A stretch of 64,000 nucleotides of DNA from Chlamydoabsidia padenii (Eukaryota > Mucoromycota > Mucoromycetes > Mucorales > Cunninghamellaceae). Where the stretch lies: NCBI GenBank assembly GCA_025330725.1, contig JAIWND010000013.1, positions 847,560 to 911,559 on the forward strand, given 5' to 3'. Under the pieces are notes generated by a model. It was not told the DNA's origin, ran no database searches, and saw nothing but the letters and a program-made list of their open reading frames with translations. Numbering within the stretch: position 1 is the stretch's first letter; each line of letters begins with the position of its first letter. A program made the translations under genes and the position numbers. Positions 21,300 to 32,665 of this stretch are shown here, piece by piece.

Positions 21300-22495
21300 A
21301 TGGCTGCTGTTGCAAGAACAATTGTTAAATCTGTCCTCTCTCGTGAACAAATGGACGGTGCTGGTGCAAGAGGTAATTGAACAAAAGAATCTATACTATA
21401 TTATCATGACAGCCTGACTTACTTTTTCTTTTTCTTTTCTTCTGTATTACTGCTCTAGTCTATCGCTCTATTGGTACTCAAGCACTTCGCAACTTGGATC
21501 CTTTCTTAATGTTGGACGAATTCGATGTGCAACCTCCTGCGGGCTGTAAGTATGAAGACTTCATTCGTCTCTGGCACAAAAGACTAATTCTCTCTCTCTT
21601 TTCTTTTTTTTTTCACTTTCTATCATAAACTTTAGTCCCTGATCATGGTAAGTACTCCTTATTGCTTAAACGATGATTTGCTTATGTAAACTAACCACGC
21701 CTTTGTATTTATTTAGGTCATCGAGGTCAGGAAACCGTAACTTACATGCTGGATGGTGAATTCCAACATGAAGACTTCAAAGGCCACAGAGGTCTTCTTA
21801 AACCTGGGTCACTTCAATGGATGGTAAGTTACAAAAGATGAAATAGTGAACCAATACTGATATTCTTTCTTTTTATGTAGACTGCTGGACGTGGTATTGT
21901 CCATGCGGAACTCCCATTACCCGGTCAAAAATCGCGGGCACATGGTTTACAATTATGGGTAAACCTGGCCAGCAAAGACAAGATGTGTGAACCCAGTTAT
22001 CAAGAATTCCCTGCGGAAAAGGTGGTTCGAATCACTCCCAAGCCTGGATTGGAAATTGGTGTGATTGCTGGTGAATCTTACGGCACCAAGAGCCCTGTGT
22101 TTACTCGTACGCCCACCATGTTTATTGATGTCAAGATGACCAAAGGACAAACAATGGATCAAGTTATTCCTGAAGAATACCGGGGATTCATTTATACTTT
22201 GGCTGGTAAGGCGGCCTTTGGTGCATCGAAACACACGGCGGATGCTCATCATACTTTGGTCCTCAGTGAACAAGGCACTACCATCCCCGTCGAATCCCTC
22301 TCCGACGACTGTCACTTTGTCATCATAGCTGGTAAACCTCTCAATGAACCCATTGTTCAATATGGTCCCTTTGTCATGAACACAAAGGAAGAAATCATGC
22401 AGGCTTTTGCTGACTATGAACGGGGTGTCAATGGGTTTGAAGGTGCTCGGGAATTCGTCTCTCAAATCAAGAAGGAATGGGAAGGAAACTTTTAA
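21300..22495 (+). CDS. PIR: Pirin family protein
   Basis: Five exons: join(21300..21372,21459..21545,21636..21647,21717..21823,21881..22495), 297 aa, close to human pirin (290). Exon 3 is only 12 nt and encodes part of PPAGFPDHGHRG, the segment that carries the first metal-binding His residues. The N-terminal cupin has NLDPFLMLDEF, HRGQETVTYMLDGEFQHED and the late Glu in AGRGIVHAE, giving the expected His/His/His/Glu iron site. The second cupin (about residues 180-290) is complete. Pirins are iron-binding nuclear or cytosolic proteins; some act as quercetinases, others as transcriptional cofactors. Which role applies here cannot be read from sequence. Confidence 0.92.
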
Positions 22496-23505
22496 ATTAG
22501 AATAGAATAGTTTGTCTTTTTTATTTATTTTTTTAGTTTTAGTATTTGTAAATAAATGATTGGGCCATGACGGGCGTTTGTATGTAATTGGGCTATGACG
22601 GACGTTGAAGGAGTGTAGGCATTAGCCATGATTTGGGAAACTTGAAATATCAGTTAGTATTATGTGGAAGTTTCCTTTTCTTTTTCATTTGCCGTTGGCT
22701 GAAGCTCAGTACCCTTCCCTCTCAAAGGAGGGGTGCCAGTCATATTCTCATCCAAAAAATTGACTGACAAGTTGTTGTTTGTTAAAGGGGAAAAGAATTT
22801 ACAAAGCTCCTTTATATGATGTGAAAAAGAAAAAATCAGATAATTAAAACCTATGCATGGTCAAATTATAAGGACATTGGCCATAACGGTTCGCATTAAT
22901 GAAATGATTACTCCTTGGCTTAAATAGCTGAATTGAAATTCTAAAGTGGGCAAATGCAAACTAAAGATTGGAGGTGCAAAGACAAAGACAAATTTATTAA
23001 TCTATTGAAGAACTTGACTATAGATCACGTTTTTGTGGATTTGGGGGGGGGGGAATGCCAGGCGCTGGGAAAGTGAGCACGGTATTTGGGAAGAGCACTA
23101 CTCGCTCAATTGTTGACGGATGCTAATGATTAAAGTGGCCATGTGGATACTCTGACATATTCCCGACATACTTTACTGCAAAATTCAAGTCCCAAGACTC
23201 TTGTGTCAGTGTGTTCAGGCTTGCGATGACTTTTTACCTTTTCTTTGCGACGAAGATTCATCTTCAAACGCCGAACACCAAAATTCCATGCGCCTACATA
23301 GCAACTCCCAGTCAAAAGGTGACCCCTGAAAGGGAGAGGCTTGGTGGGGCAATATCCAAGAAAGAAAAAAGAAACTTCAGATCCCGATGGTGGGGTTTAA
23401 AAAACATTTTTCTCTCAGCCTCTCACCCTTTCTTTCTTTCTTCCCTCCTCTTTTCAAATAAACAAAAACCACCTATTTTCTTTGTTTAGTACATTGACCT
23501 ACATA
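22496..23505. other. Intergenic region with a dispersed repeat copy
   Basis: No gene is seen. It holds the repeat at 23099-23240, a G run near 23044, and GGTGGGGTTTAAAA at 23389-23402, about 105 bp upstream of the carrier gene. CT-rich sequence lies at 23410-23455. Confidence 0.5.
23099..23240. repeat. Second copy of the left-end dispersed repeat
   Basis: From GCTCAATTGTTGACGGATGC onward it aligns by eye with the unit junctions at about 193-330 and 411-533. It shares GGATGCTAATGATTAAAGTGG, CATGTGGATACT, TTTACTGCAAAA, CAAGTCCCAAGACTCTTGTGT and CTTGCGATGACTTTTTACC in the same order and orientation. Confidence 0.75.
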
Positions 23506-24914
23506 ATGACGACGACTATGCAACCCAACACCTATTTAAAAGTGGACTCTACTCAAACTATCAGCAAACCGCCTACTCTACAATTCAAAAAGGACTCACG
23601 ATCTTATGTCCACTTTGTTGCAGGAGGGTAAGTTGACACTTTGGGTTTCGTACAAGACACTTATCTAATGACTCTTTATATGGAAATAACTAACTTTTTT
23701 TTTTCTTCTTCTTCTTCTTCTTCTTCTCATTTTAGTATTGGTGGACTTGCTGGTGCAGTATGTACTTCGCCACTGGATGTCGTAAAAACCCGATTACAAG
23801 TAAGTGGTACAGAAAAAAAAAAAAAAAAAGGACGTTTGACAGCTAACATTCTCCGCCTTCACTAGTCTACCTTTTATCAACAATTACCGAAAACAACTGG
23901 AACACGTACGAATCTTTTATGGGGTCATTTTGTGGAAACTGGACGATTATTGGTCAGAATCAAACAAGTGGAAGGACTCAGGGGGTACTTTAAAGGCCTT
24001 GGTCCTAATCTGGTGGGTGTGATTCCTGCCAGGTAAGTGGGAAAAGATAAAAAGGAAGAAAGATACACGGTACTAATGTTTAGGTTCATAATAGATCAAT
24101 CAACTTTTATACCTATGGGAATGGGAAGAAGCTTTACACTGAACTAAACCACGGTAAAGAAACACCTATGGTCCATTTGATATCAGCGGCCACAGCGGGT
24201 TTGGTCACATCTACGGCAACTAATCCTATCTGGGTGGTCAAGACACGATTACAACTTCAAGGCAATACTCGACGATATAAAAACAGTCTGGATTGTGTGA
24301 TGCATATATTGCGTGAAGAAGGTGCTCGGGGATTATACAAAGGGATGAGTGCTTCTTATTTAGGTAAGTAATAATAACAATAATAGCAAACAAAGAGAAA
24401 TATCAATTTAATCTTCTTTTACATATATATATATATATAGGTGTTGCCGAAGGTACTATTCAATGGGTGACTTACGAACACTTGAAACGAAAATGGGCTA
24501 CACCTAAAGGTCTATCATCATCAACAAATACAATCGGGGGTAAAAGTCCACAAGGTAAGTGGAGGGGGAGAGAAAGAGAGATAAAACAAGGCAAACGAAT
24601 ACTAAAAGAAAATGTCATCCTGTTTGATTTTAGAATGGATGGGTAATCTGGGTGCAGCAGCGATCTCGAAATTTGTAGCGGCATGTATCTCATATCCTCA
24701 TGAAGTGGTCCGTACTCGTTTAAGGCAGCCTGCTGAAAATGGTGTTGTGAAATATACTGGTCTATGGCAATGCTTCAAATTAGTTTGGAAAGAAGAAGGA
24801 ATGGTGGCTCTTTATGGTGGTATGTCGGCTCATTTAATGCGTGTAGTCCCTAATGCTGCCATTATGTTCTTCTGCTATGAAGCAATCATCCATAACTTTG
24901 CCAATAATAACTAA
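23506..24914 (+). CDS. RIM2: Mitochondrial carrier, RIM2/SLC25A33-36 type (pyrimidine nucleotide)
   Basis: Six exons: join(23506..23627,23736..23799,23866..24032,24095..24363,24441..24554,24634..24914), 338 aa. Three carrier repeats are visible, with signatures SPLDVVKTRLQ, NPIWVVKTRLQLQ and YPHEVVRTRLRQ, each followed by the usual G-rich second half (GYFKGLGPNLVG, GLYKGMSASYLG, ALYGGMSAHLMR). The last signature, with His-Glu after Pro, is typical of the pyrimidine nucleotide carriers that import UTP/TTP into mitochondria; the NAD and folate carriers are the nearest alternatives. It is an inner-membrane protein with six expected helices. The N-terminus is short with no presequence, normal for the family. 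A CT-rich leader and a GGTGGGGTTTAAAA motif lie upstream. Confidence 0.85.
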
Positions 24915-25484
24915 TCCCCCTCCCCTCTATACACCATCACCTAGTTATTGTTTATTCCCTTCCCCTCTCCCTCAACCACTTCCTGTCTTTCTCTTTCTTT
25001 CTTTTTTTTTATATACTTACTATTACTACATCATCAACATCATCTCTATATTCTTGTCATCCTCTTTTTTATATAGTCACCTTCATAGATATCTCTTCTT
25101 TATTGTTACTTTTTGTGTATACATTGTTCCCCTCCCTACTCCAAATCTATACTTAATAAATGGTTTGCTCTTTTTTATACAATATGTCCCATGGGGTATA
25201 ATGTTAATGCGAAGGTGTGGTGTTATTCTCGGGGTTTAAATATAGGGATTATGCAACACTGATGGTTACACCTACCCGATATGGATGTAAAAGTCAATCA
25301 GGCCCATTCTTTTGAAATAAAAGACAAGGAATTATAACATTTTATTATTATTTATTAAAAAAAAACACGTGGAGGAATATATATATATATATATAAGATC
25401 TATTTTACGATACTAATCTGGGGAACGGGGAGAGCTATTCTACTTTTTAATCGGTGTGTGTAATTGACCTGTTATCATCACAAA
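24915..25484. other. Intergenic region between convergent genes
   Basis: Pyrimidine-rich 3' flank of the carrier gene with AATAAA near 25155, then an AT dinucleotide run at about 25379-25394. No gene is seen. Confidence 0.5.
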
Positions 25485-26569
25485 TCATGTCAGGAATGGA
25501 TTGGTATATCGATGACTTTGACTACGGCTAATTGGATGATGTCCATAACGAGGGAAGCTTGGTTTAGTTGATTGTGGAGGTACAGGTGGAGCAGGCATCC
25601 GAGCATGATTGGGTTTCTGATTGGTCGCCACTACTTCATTCGCATGATCGTCAAAAGGGTTTATAATCTGTTGTTGTTGCTGTTTGAAAGGGTTTGTGGT
25701 TGATTTCACTGTGTGGTGAGTGGGTATAAACTCTTGAGTTAACAAAAGAGATGAGCCATGTGATGCTGCAAAAGGGAGAGAGCGTGACCTTGAGTGATTG
25801 TATAGATTCCTATTCCCATTTGTAGTTGTAGTTGGTGTCACAGAGTAACTAGGTGTAAACTGGTACTGATTTGATGATGTCGAGTTCAAATCAAACCAAT
25901 CTAGTTGATGCGATAATTGTGGTGGCATATATAATATCGTCGTCGTATTGTTGACATTGTTGTGAAACGAAGGCTGATGGCTTGTGGTACTAACGAATGG
26001 CATTGATGATGCCGGCTGAGTTGGTGCTACAAAGGTTGGCGTAGAGTCGGTAAATTGGTTGGGTTCATTGTACAGGTTCCATGCGTCCGAGTTTTCTTGG
26101 GCATGAGAAAGTCCAATAAAAGGGCTAGTGCCTAAAAATACAAAACAAAAAGGATCGAGTAAGTATGACGTTGTTAGCTTGACTTGTCAATTACCTTTTA
26201 CAAGCTCGTGTTCGCCATTAAAAGTAACCTGAAGAAGAAGAGGAAAAAGTTGAATGACCAGATTCCGGTTTTAATGATTGTTATTTTTACCTGTCGAGTT
26301 GGATTCCTATTGCTTTCAAGTGAAGAGCAATCTATCTCTTTTTCAACCACTGCACCCAGTCCAAAAGAGTCAGGCTCTTTTTCCCACGTCGTGCTAGTCG
26401 TCTTTGTCCTCGTTTGTGTTGCAAAGTGCCCTGATATTGTCATGTTCCGTTTGAGTATCTTGTCATTGGTGGTATATAGTGATGCAGTGTTGATAGTGTG
26501 GCGTTTAATAAACTGGTGACTTCGCCTATTATCTTTTTTCTTGTTGAAGATAGTAAATAGCTTATCCAT
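25485..26569 (-). CDS. Unknown protein with several NPF motifs
   Basis: Three exons: complement(join(25485..26131,26195..26228,26291..26569)), 319 aa, including a 34-nt middle exon. No catalytic domain is recognisable. The C-terminal third carries three Asn-Pro-Phe motifs: TNPFKQ, INPFDD and, at the very end, TNPFLT. NPF triplets are the standard ligand of EH domains (Eps15/Pan1/Ede1), so the protein may be an endocytic adaptor or cargo. A Pro-rich patch (MPAPPVPPQSTKPS) could bind SH3 domains such as those of BZZ1. The N-terminus is basic (MDKLFTIFNKKKDNRRSHQ) and might touch membrane lipid. The rest is Asn/Thr/Gln-rich and probably disordered. Function is inferred from short motifs only. 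Confidence 0.65.
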
Positions 26570-26887
26570 GGTGTAATTAAAAAGAAGAAGAGAAGGAATG
26601 GAGAGCCCCGTCTCACACTCTGGAATTAAAATAAAGCGGCGTTTGAATATTTTTATATGCATTCATTGTTAAAAGAGGGAATCATGTTTTATTAAATAAG
26701 TATAAAGGAAGGGACTAACAAAATAACATAAAAAGAAGCATAATATATAGTCATAAAAGAGAGTGGTATCCAAAGGTATTCTAGTTCTTTTGTACAAATT
26801 GATACAAGATCTTTCTAACAAAAGAGGACAAAACATCAGCTTCTTCTTGGTAGAATGACTATTGAAGAAAAGATTGATTATAGTTAG
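26570..26887. other. Short intergenic region between two reverse-strand genes
   Basis: Holds the motif GCGGCGTTTGAATA (26636-26649), about 70 bp upstream of the NPF-protein ATG, and the 3' flank of the TMEM135-like gene. No gene is seen. Confidence 0.5.
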
Positions 26888-28587
26888 TTAATCTTCTTTT
26901 TGATTCGTTTCGTTCCTTACCATAATAATACCCATAGCCATACTAGTCATGATGACTTCAAAGTGCTTGATCTTGATCATCATATGCTTTTGATATAGGA
27001 TTTGGTAGAAGCTTTGAACAGCCTTGGGTAATACATAAAGAGCCAATTCACTTCGTCGTCGTTTGTCTTCCAAAAAGATGGACGCATAAGAGCAGATAAA
27101 GCCAAAGATATAATAAAGGTATTTGTGATTGAATTTAATCCATCCAGCATCAATCAAGTTACGATGCATACAAACTTGATATTGGTAGAGAGTAACAAAA
27201 GTCGCTAAAAACGCACCTGACTTGAGAGTTGCCCATGTGGTCTTGGATATCATCTTGGCTGGACTATATACATAAAATCATGTTAGCATACATCTTTTGG
27301 AGGAGATGGGAGGTACTTACTCTTTTTGTAAATGTTTTCTTCGTAAGAGAATCATAGGTACAAAGTGAAGAGTACCATAGACAGGCATCATACTTTTAAA
27401 CACCTTTGTAAACCGTTCGACTGCTACTGCATTACAACTATCTAGCCATGGATGGAATGTTTCACTAAAAAAAAAAAAAGAAGTGTGAGTGTATATGTTA
27501 TTTTTCTATGTAGTATGACTTTTTACCATGGTGTAGCAGCAGGGTGGAGAGGTATAGTAGCTGCCACAGTCAGGGCACGAGGGGTCGGTCGTAACTTTTG
27601 AATCTTGTTCAGAACTTCGTCAGGTGTAATGGCCAAACCTCGTACATTCTTGGCGTTCAGTTTCAAGCCTTCTTCAGGGCATCGAGCTGCCTTAATCATG
27701 AAGGAATAAAAGTCAGGAGGTAGTGTGGCAGGTTGCATCTATAATAATAAAAAGGTGAGTATTACAAAGTGTATTAAGCAAGTTGGTCAATTACTTACTG
27801 TGTAGCTGTACATGACTTGAGCACAAGTTAAACCAAATAACCAAGCATCACCATTCTTAAAGTAAAAGATGTCCCTAGCTTTTCCAGCATTATAAACTGC
27901 TTGTAAAGCTCTAAAATAAATAAAAAAGAGAGAGGAAGAAGAGTGTAAGAATTAGAATCCCGATCATTTTTCATATATACTTTTTTTAGGGTTCTGTACC
28001 TGACCAATAACTGCTGAGCGATGTCCACCCGTCTCTCCTTTTTTTCAAACAGGATACTAAGACCAGCAACAGCTCCACCAACAAGACCATTCAATCGATC
28101 ATCTTTTCCTCTATAGAGACGCATTCCATTGTTGATAAACTTCCATAAGAAAGCAAATGATCCAAACATAGCACCAAAACGAAGTGAGTCGAGGTTTTGA
28201 AAGGAAGCTACCAATATATTAGAGATGGGTGCCCTATCAAATGATTGTTCAGTTAAAAAATCATAAGATCCACAACTTTGTTCTTCTTTTTCTTTACCTT
28301 TTCCGCATGACTCGTAATAGATAAAGACAAAAATTGACACCAGCACGAACACCATAAGCCAATACGAATGCTCCTATAAAAGGTGTAAAAATGTATTAGA
28401 TCAAGTTCATATTAAATGTTACTTACTACTTACTTGCGCCGCCTTTGACTGCATGATTTATCAATACTCGCAAATTATCGGGTCGTGGCCAGTCTTTCGG
28501 ATCCAGTCTTTCCGATGGGTTCCTGACCAGTTTTTCCTTTAGTCGTTGATAAGAGGATACTCGTATCGGTGGTGGTGTTGTAGACAT
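26888..28587 (-). CDS. TMEM135-like membrane protein
   Basis: Seven exons: complement(join(26888..27263,27321..27464,27527..27738,27799..27910,28000..28233,28298..28373,28434..28587)), 435 aa. It resembles the TMEM135 (PMP52) family. The N-terminal half has FVLAYGVRAGVNFCLYLLR and a Gly-rich Tim17-like segment (LRFGAMFGSFAFLWKFINNG, LVGGAVAGLSILFE). The middle is soluble with Cys residues (ATPCETFHPWLDSCNAVAV). The C-terminal half repeats hydrophobic helices (GAFLATFVTLYQYQVCMHR, YLYYIFGFICSYASIFLE). Animal TMEM135 sits in mitochondria and peroxisomes and affects fission and lipid handling. The fungal role is not established from this sequence. The start at 28587 is the first ATG and the only one that joins the first intron in phase. 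Confidence 0.75.
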
Positions 28588-29959
28588 TATTGTTTACTTT
28601 TATTATCAATTGATGTAAGGACGGAGGAAGAGAAAGAAAAAGAAGAAAGAAAAACGAGTTTTAAAATTTTTGATCTACGCTTTAAAAAATGTCGGTGTTC
28701 CGCATTAGGTAATCGCGAAGACATTTGTTGGGGGAAAGTGACTTCACCCTTTCCGTACCTGCTTGTGAAGATGAATGAATCACTTTATATCGCTAGTCTG
28801 CGCTATTATAGATAATATATGCAAGAAAAAAAAAAGGTCATCTTCAATTCAAGGTATGATACCACATTCTCCTTGATTGACATTCTACTCCTTTGTATAA
28901 AGAAGGGAATGGAGGATTCTATGAATCCGCATGGGGTTAACCGAGTTTCACCCATCGAGCTTTTCTGTTTCTGTAAAGGAAAAAAAAAAAAGGACCATAC
29001 CCATGGGGAGCAGGCGTATAATCGGTATTTGAAACGGAGGATTTTCAAAATACAAGGGGTTTTTTTACCCCACCCTCTATGAAAAATACTATTACTCATT
29101 TAATGACATGATTATACAAAGAGCCGCATTTGATCAAAGTAACGGCATTAATGGAGAAATGTTTAGTCCAAGTATGGATCAGCAAAAGAGAAACCAAATA
29201 ATAGCAGTAAAAAAAAAAAAGGGGGGGGAGTGGAGATTGTGAAGGTGCATTCGTTACTCTTTAATTAATGAACAAGATGGCACTAATGGCATACTATCTT
29301 TGGAGGTACTTTTTTATCTTTTTTCTTCTAGCAATAGTTGTTGTTATTATTGACCCCGTGTCTATTTCCTGCAAAACTGTCGATAGACGGGATTTGAAAA
29401 TGATAAAGTTCATGCGAAAGACCCCACACAGTTTCCTTTATAAATTAAACCCCGATTATATCAGCATTGTTTCTGTCAACTAATTGCGTTTATTGGGTGG
29501 CGGTATTTCAAAAAACCAGTGTCCCCGACACGTAATAAGTAGCTTTATTGTTTTACAGTTTAGATAAATAAAAATAAAGGGGATGGTTTTATAATGGATA
29601 CTATACTAATAGGGCATATAAATACAAAGGAGTAAACGTATGATGATGGTAGAGGAGAGATCCAGCTATACTTGTTGTGGTCAAAGAGAAGTCAATGGTG
29701 ATGGTCCTTGTTTGGTGCTTGAATGATATCATAAGTTGATACGTTCAATAGTCGTTTTGCCTGTTGCATCAAAAAGTGATGTCAGTATTAGATCCACCCA
29801 GACACATCACTTTTGTATTTCGTATCTAAACCATTCAGGATCATGAATTCTTCACAGAACCAGACAAGATTAAATTTCGTGTGGTGCCACGGACTAGTGT
29901 CACCCCCCCCCCTCAAAAAAAAAGGATGTGATTACAATACCCTTATACTTTTTACCTGC

Positions 29960-30132
29960 TTAAAAGTGAGTCCAGTTCAGAGCCCCATTCCAATAATCGT
30001 CTTTTGACGTGGAGTGAATGTCGAATTCAGGTTGAGGATTCTTCAATTGAGTAGGAAAACCATAGAGCATATAATAGGTTTGCCAAGTGTTGGGTAGAGG
30101 GGGGGCGGGTTTCCTGATGGTAGTGATATCAT
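29960..30132 (-). pseudogene. Short protein-like frame broken at a 7-G run
   Basis: On the reverse strand an ATG at 30132 follows a CT-rich leader and opens a frame that would stop early. A frame one base away contains a strongly protein-like stretch (NTWQTYYMLYGFPTQLKN, then KDDYWNGALNWTHF) ending at a stop at 29960-29962. The switch between the two frames falls on the homopolymer at 30099-30105. This could be a real short gene with a sequencing indel, a decayed gene, or coincidence. A good-looking GT donor and an AG acceptor (near 29780) follow the stop. No family is recognised. Confidence 0.3.
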
Positions 30133-30196
30133 CAATAGAATAGCAAAGAGGAAAAGAAAGAGTGGGGAAAAATTTTGGGTAGCCTTAAATAAAAAT

Positions 30197-30210
30197 GTCG
30201 GCGTCTAAAA
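30197..30210 (+). promoter_or_regulatory. GTCGGCGTCTAAAA motif upstream of TDP1
   Basis: About 65 bp before the TDP1 ATG. The same GTCGGnG + TTTAAA design occurs upstream of the gene pairs at 51940 (GTCGGAATTTAAAA) and 53726 (GTCGGCGTTTAAAT). Confidence 0.35.
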
Positions 30211-30274
30211 TCATGCTTCTCTTTTTTTTTTTTTTCCCTCTCTCTCTCTCTCTCTCTTCCTCAATAAAACGAAT

Positions 30275-32423
30275 ATGAATCCACACAACGACAAACAAGC
30301 CCATGTTATCGATTCTGATACAGACGAAGACGAAGATCTCTCTCGTGCGATTGCTCTTTCACTTCAACAAGACGCCCAGCAACAAGATATCCACCACCAT
30401 TACGAACGACAGCTCGATCGACGCGAACAAGAAGAACAAGATATAAGACTAGCCCTGGCTCTCTCTTTGGGAAAGACGGTGGATCAACTAACAGCAAGGG
30501 ATATCTTGACAATGGGCACCATGGATTCAACCACTTTTAACACTAATGGCCTACAACAGAAACGACCTCATTCGCCTAATGATTCGACTGATACAGCAAA
30601 GAAATGCAAAAGCACCACAGCATTACTCAACACAAGCACCAAATATTGGGACGGAGTCATCAAACTTACTCATGTTCGTGGTTTCATGGGGCCAAGCTTT
30701 ATTCGATTCGAGGATATTGTCCTAAAGGTAAAGGAAGGGGTGATATATTACTACCTACTAAACCCTTTCTCTTTATGTGATAGACCCAACTGAAAAAAGC
30801 CCTTGTTACAGCCTTTGTATGGAGCAAAGACTTTATTAAAGAGCATTTCCCTGAAGATGTGAATATGTGTATTGTATCTCATGGTCGACCGGTAAGTCAC
30901 TCTATTAAAAATGAATACTATATTTACTCATCCTATTATATTCAATAGCCTAGTCGCGTCCAACTCGGACCTAATCGCTTACTTATCACACCACCCTTGA
31001 AAGATGATCGGTTTGGTTGCTTCCATATCAAGTTGATGCTTCTCTTCCATCAAGACTCTCTACGTGTGGTGATCGGGTCTGCAAACCTAGTAAGTAAGAG
31101 CACCCTGGCATAAACCATGACACTTGTCAACTGACCAACCTGATTGTCTTGATCTTTCATTTTTTAAGGAACCTTATGATTATAATGATCTGGAAAACGT
31201 TGTGTTTATTCAAGACTTTCCACTACTCAACAAGGATGGATCTAATGGTGCCGATACTGTCAATTTGCCTTCATTTGCTCAAGACTTGTGTAACCTGCTG
31301 GATGAAATGTATGTACCGGAATCTGTGAAAAACGAAATGAAGAATTATGACTTTACAATGGCCAAAGCTCATATTGTAGCATCGGTATCTGGTGTTTTTG
31401 AAGGACAAGATGATTATCGCAAATATGGACATACTAGACTGGCGGATATCATTGTTAAACTGGGTGCTAATGATTCATCTAAAACACCAAAAGTGGAAAT
31501 GCAGGTATGACTACCAATCTATTATTGGAGAAAAAGGAATCATAACAACTGATCTTTTTTTTTTTTTTTATCTTTTGTATAGACATCGTCCCTAGGTGCT
31601 CTTTCCAAATCATACCTCCAAGAACTGTATACTTCGTTTTGTGGAGTTCACCCTCACACCAATCCCAAATATATAAAGAAGAAGGCAACTGATCCATTAC
31701 CACCAATCGACATTATCTATCCCACTCTCGATACAGTCAATTCCTCACGCTTAGGTCAACCGGTATAGTATTAACATGATTAATACTTTACAAATGACTG
31801 ACTCACTTTGTGCTTGTTTATTATAGGGGGCAGGCACTATCTGTCTGAATAGAAACTCATGGTTGAAATCCACCTTCCCGAAAGAAATCATGTGTGACAC
31901 TGTCAGTTATCGTCCAGGGACACTGATGCACTCCAAGGTAAAGTAAACAAGATAAATAAAGGGTGGTATTTGGGTTGTTAAGTCTTTGTTTATAGTATAT
32001 CATTGCGACCTTATTGGACAAAGAAACAAACGACATTACAATTCCACCATCATCATCAACATCAGAAGAAAGTGGAATACTTGGATGGATGTATTGTGGG
32101 TAAGTATAAATGATCTAATGTGATATCCATCTTTATACAATCGATTCTGTTTTATAGGAGCCACAATGCTACTTCTTCGGCGTGGGGTAAACTGACTCTC
32201 TCTAAAACAACCAAACAACCGAAAATAAACATTAGGTAAGAAAGTATCTCCATCACTTGATTAGGCCACTGACCTTTTTCTTTCTTTTATTTACTTTAGT
32301 AACTGGGAACTGGGTGTGGTGTTACCTATTACAAAGGAAAGCGATTTCCCGACACCGTATCAACGACCAGCACCAAGATATAAACCTGGACAGCAAGCAT
32401 GGACTCAAGATATGGATTATTAG
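30275..32423 (+). CDS. TDP1: Tyrosyl-DNA phosphodiesterase 1 with N-terminal ubiquitin-interacting motifs
   Basis: Nine exons: join(30275..30727,30784..30891,30949..31089,31169..31504,31583..31762,31827..31937,31996..32099,32158..32235,32300..32423), 544 aa. Both HxK catalytic motifs are present: FHIKLMLLFH followed by VVIGSANL, and LMHSKYIIATL followed by SHNATSSAWGKL. The enzyme removes topoisomerase I remnants from DNA 3' ends in the nucleus via a covalent His intermediate. The N-terminal ~70 residues carry two ubiquitin-interacting-like motifs (EDLSRAIALSLQQ and QDIRLALALSLGK), an arrangement not usual in yeast Tdp1. All nine exon joins keep phase. The gene is 240 bp upstream of FPGS on the same strand. 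Confidence 0.93.
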
Positions 32424-32583
32424 ATAAATAGATATGTGATTTTACATAGTATGGATTATGGCCGTTTTAATAAAAAAAAAACCCTGTTTTATAGTTTGCA
32501 TGAAATTATGTCAACTCCGAAAAAGGATGATTTAGAGATCTAGATGATCAATTCTCATTGGTTGAATTGAATAGTAAAAGTGT

Positions 32584-32596
32584 GGCGGGGTTTAAA
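32584..32596 (+). promoter_or_regulatory. GGCGGGGTTTAAA motif upstream of FPGS
   Basis: Lies 70 bp before the FPGS ATG, in forward orientation. It is one of the cleanest copies of the recurrent element. Confidence 0.4.
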
Positions 32597-32665
32597 CGTT
32601 TTTATTTTTTTAAGAAGCAAAGATAAAGCGCCACTTTTATCTTTTTCTCTTCTTCTTTTTGATTC

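Larger units (their letters stand above)
28588..30274. other. Long intergenic region upstream of TDP1
   Basis: About 1.7 kb with no secure gene. It contains GACGGGATTTGAAAA (29386-29400), a G/A homopolymer stretch near 29209-29230, AATAAA-type signals on both strands near 29541-29572, a frame-broken short reverse ORF (29960-30132), and a CT repeat leader at 30237-30262 for TDP1. Confidence 0.5.

Noticed and set aside
21953..22465. 170-codon reverse-strand frame opposite pirin
   Set aside because: Shadow of the long pirin exon, with no independent features.
28819..29082. Open frame of 87 codons on the + strand in the long region before TDP1
   Set aside because: Lys-rich, homopolymer-driven composition, no family, no promoter-like features; likely chance.
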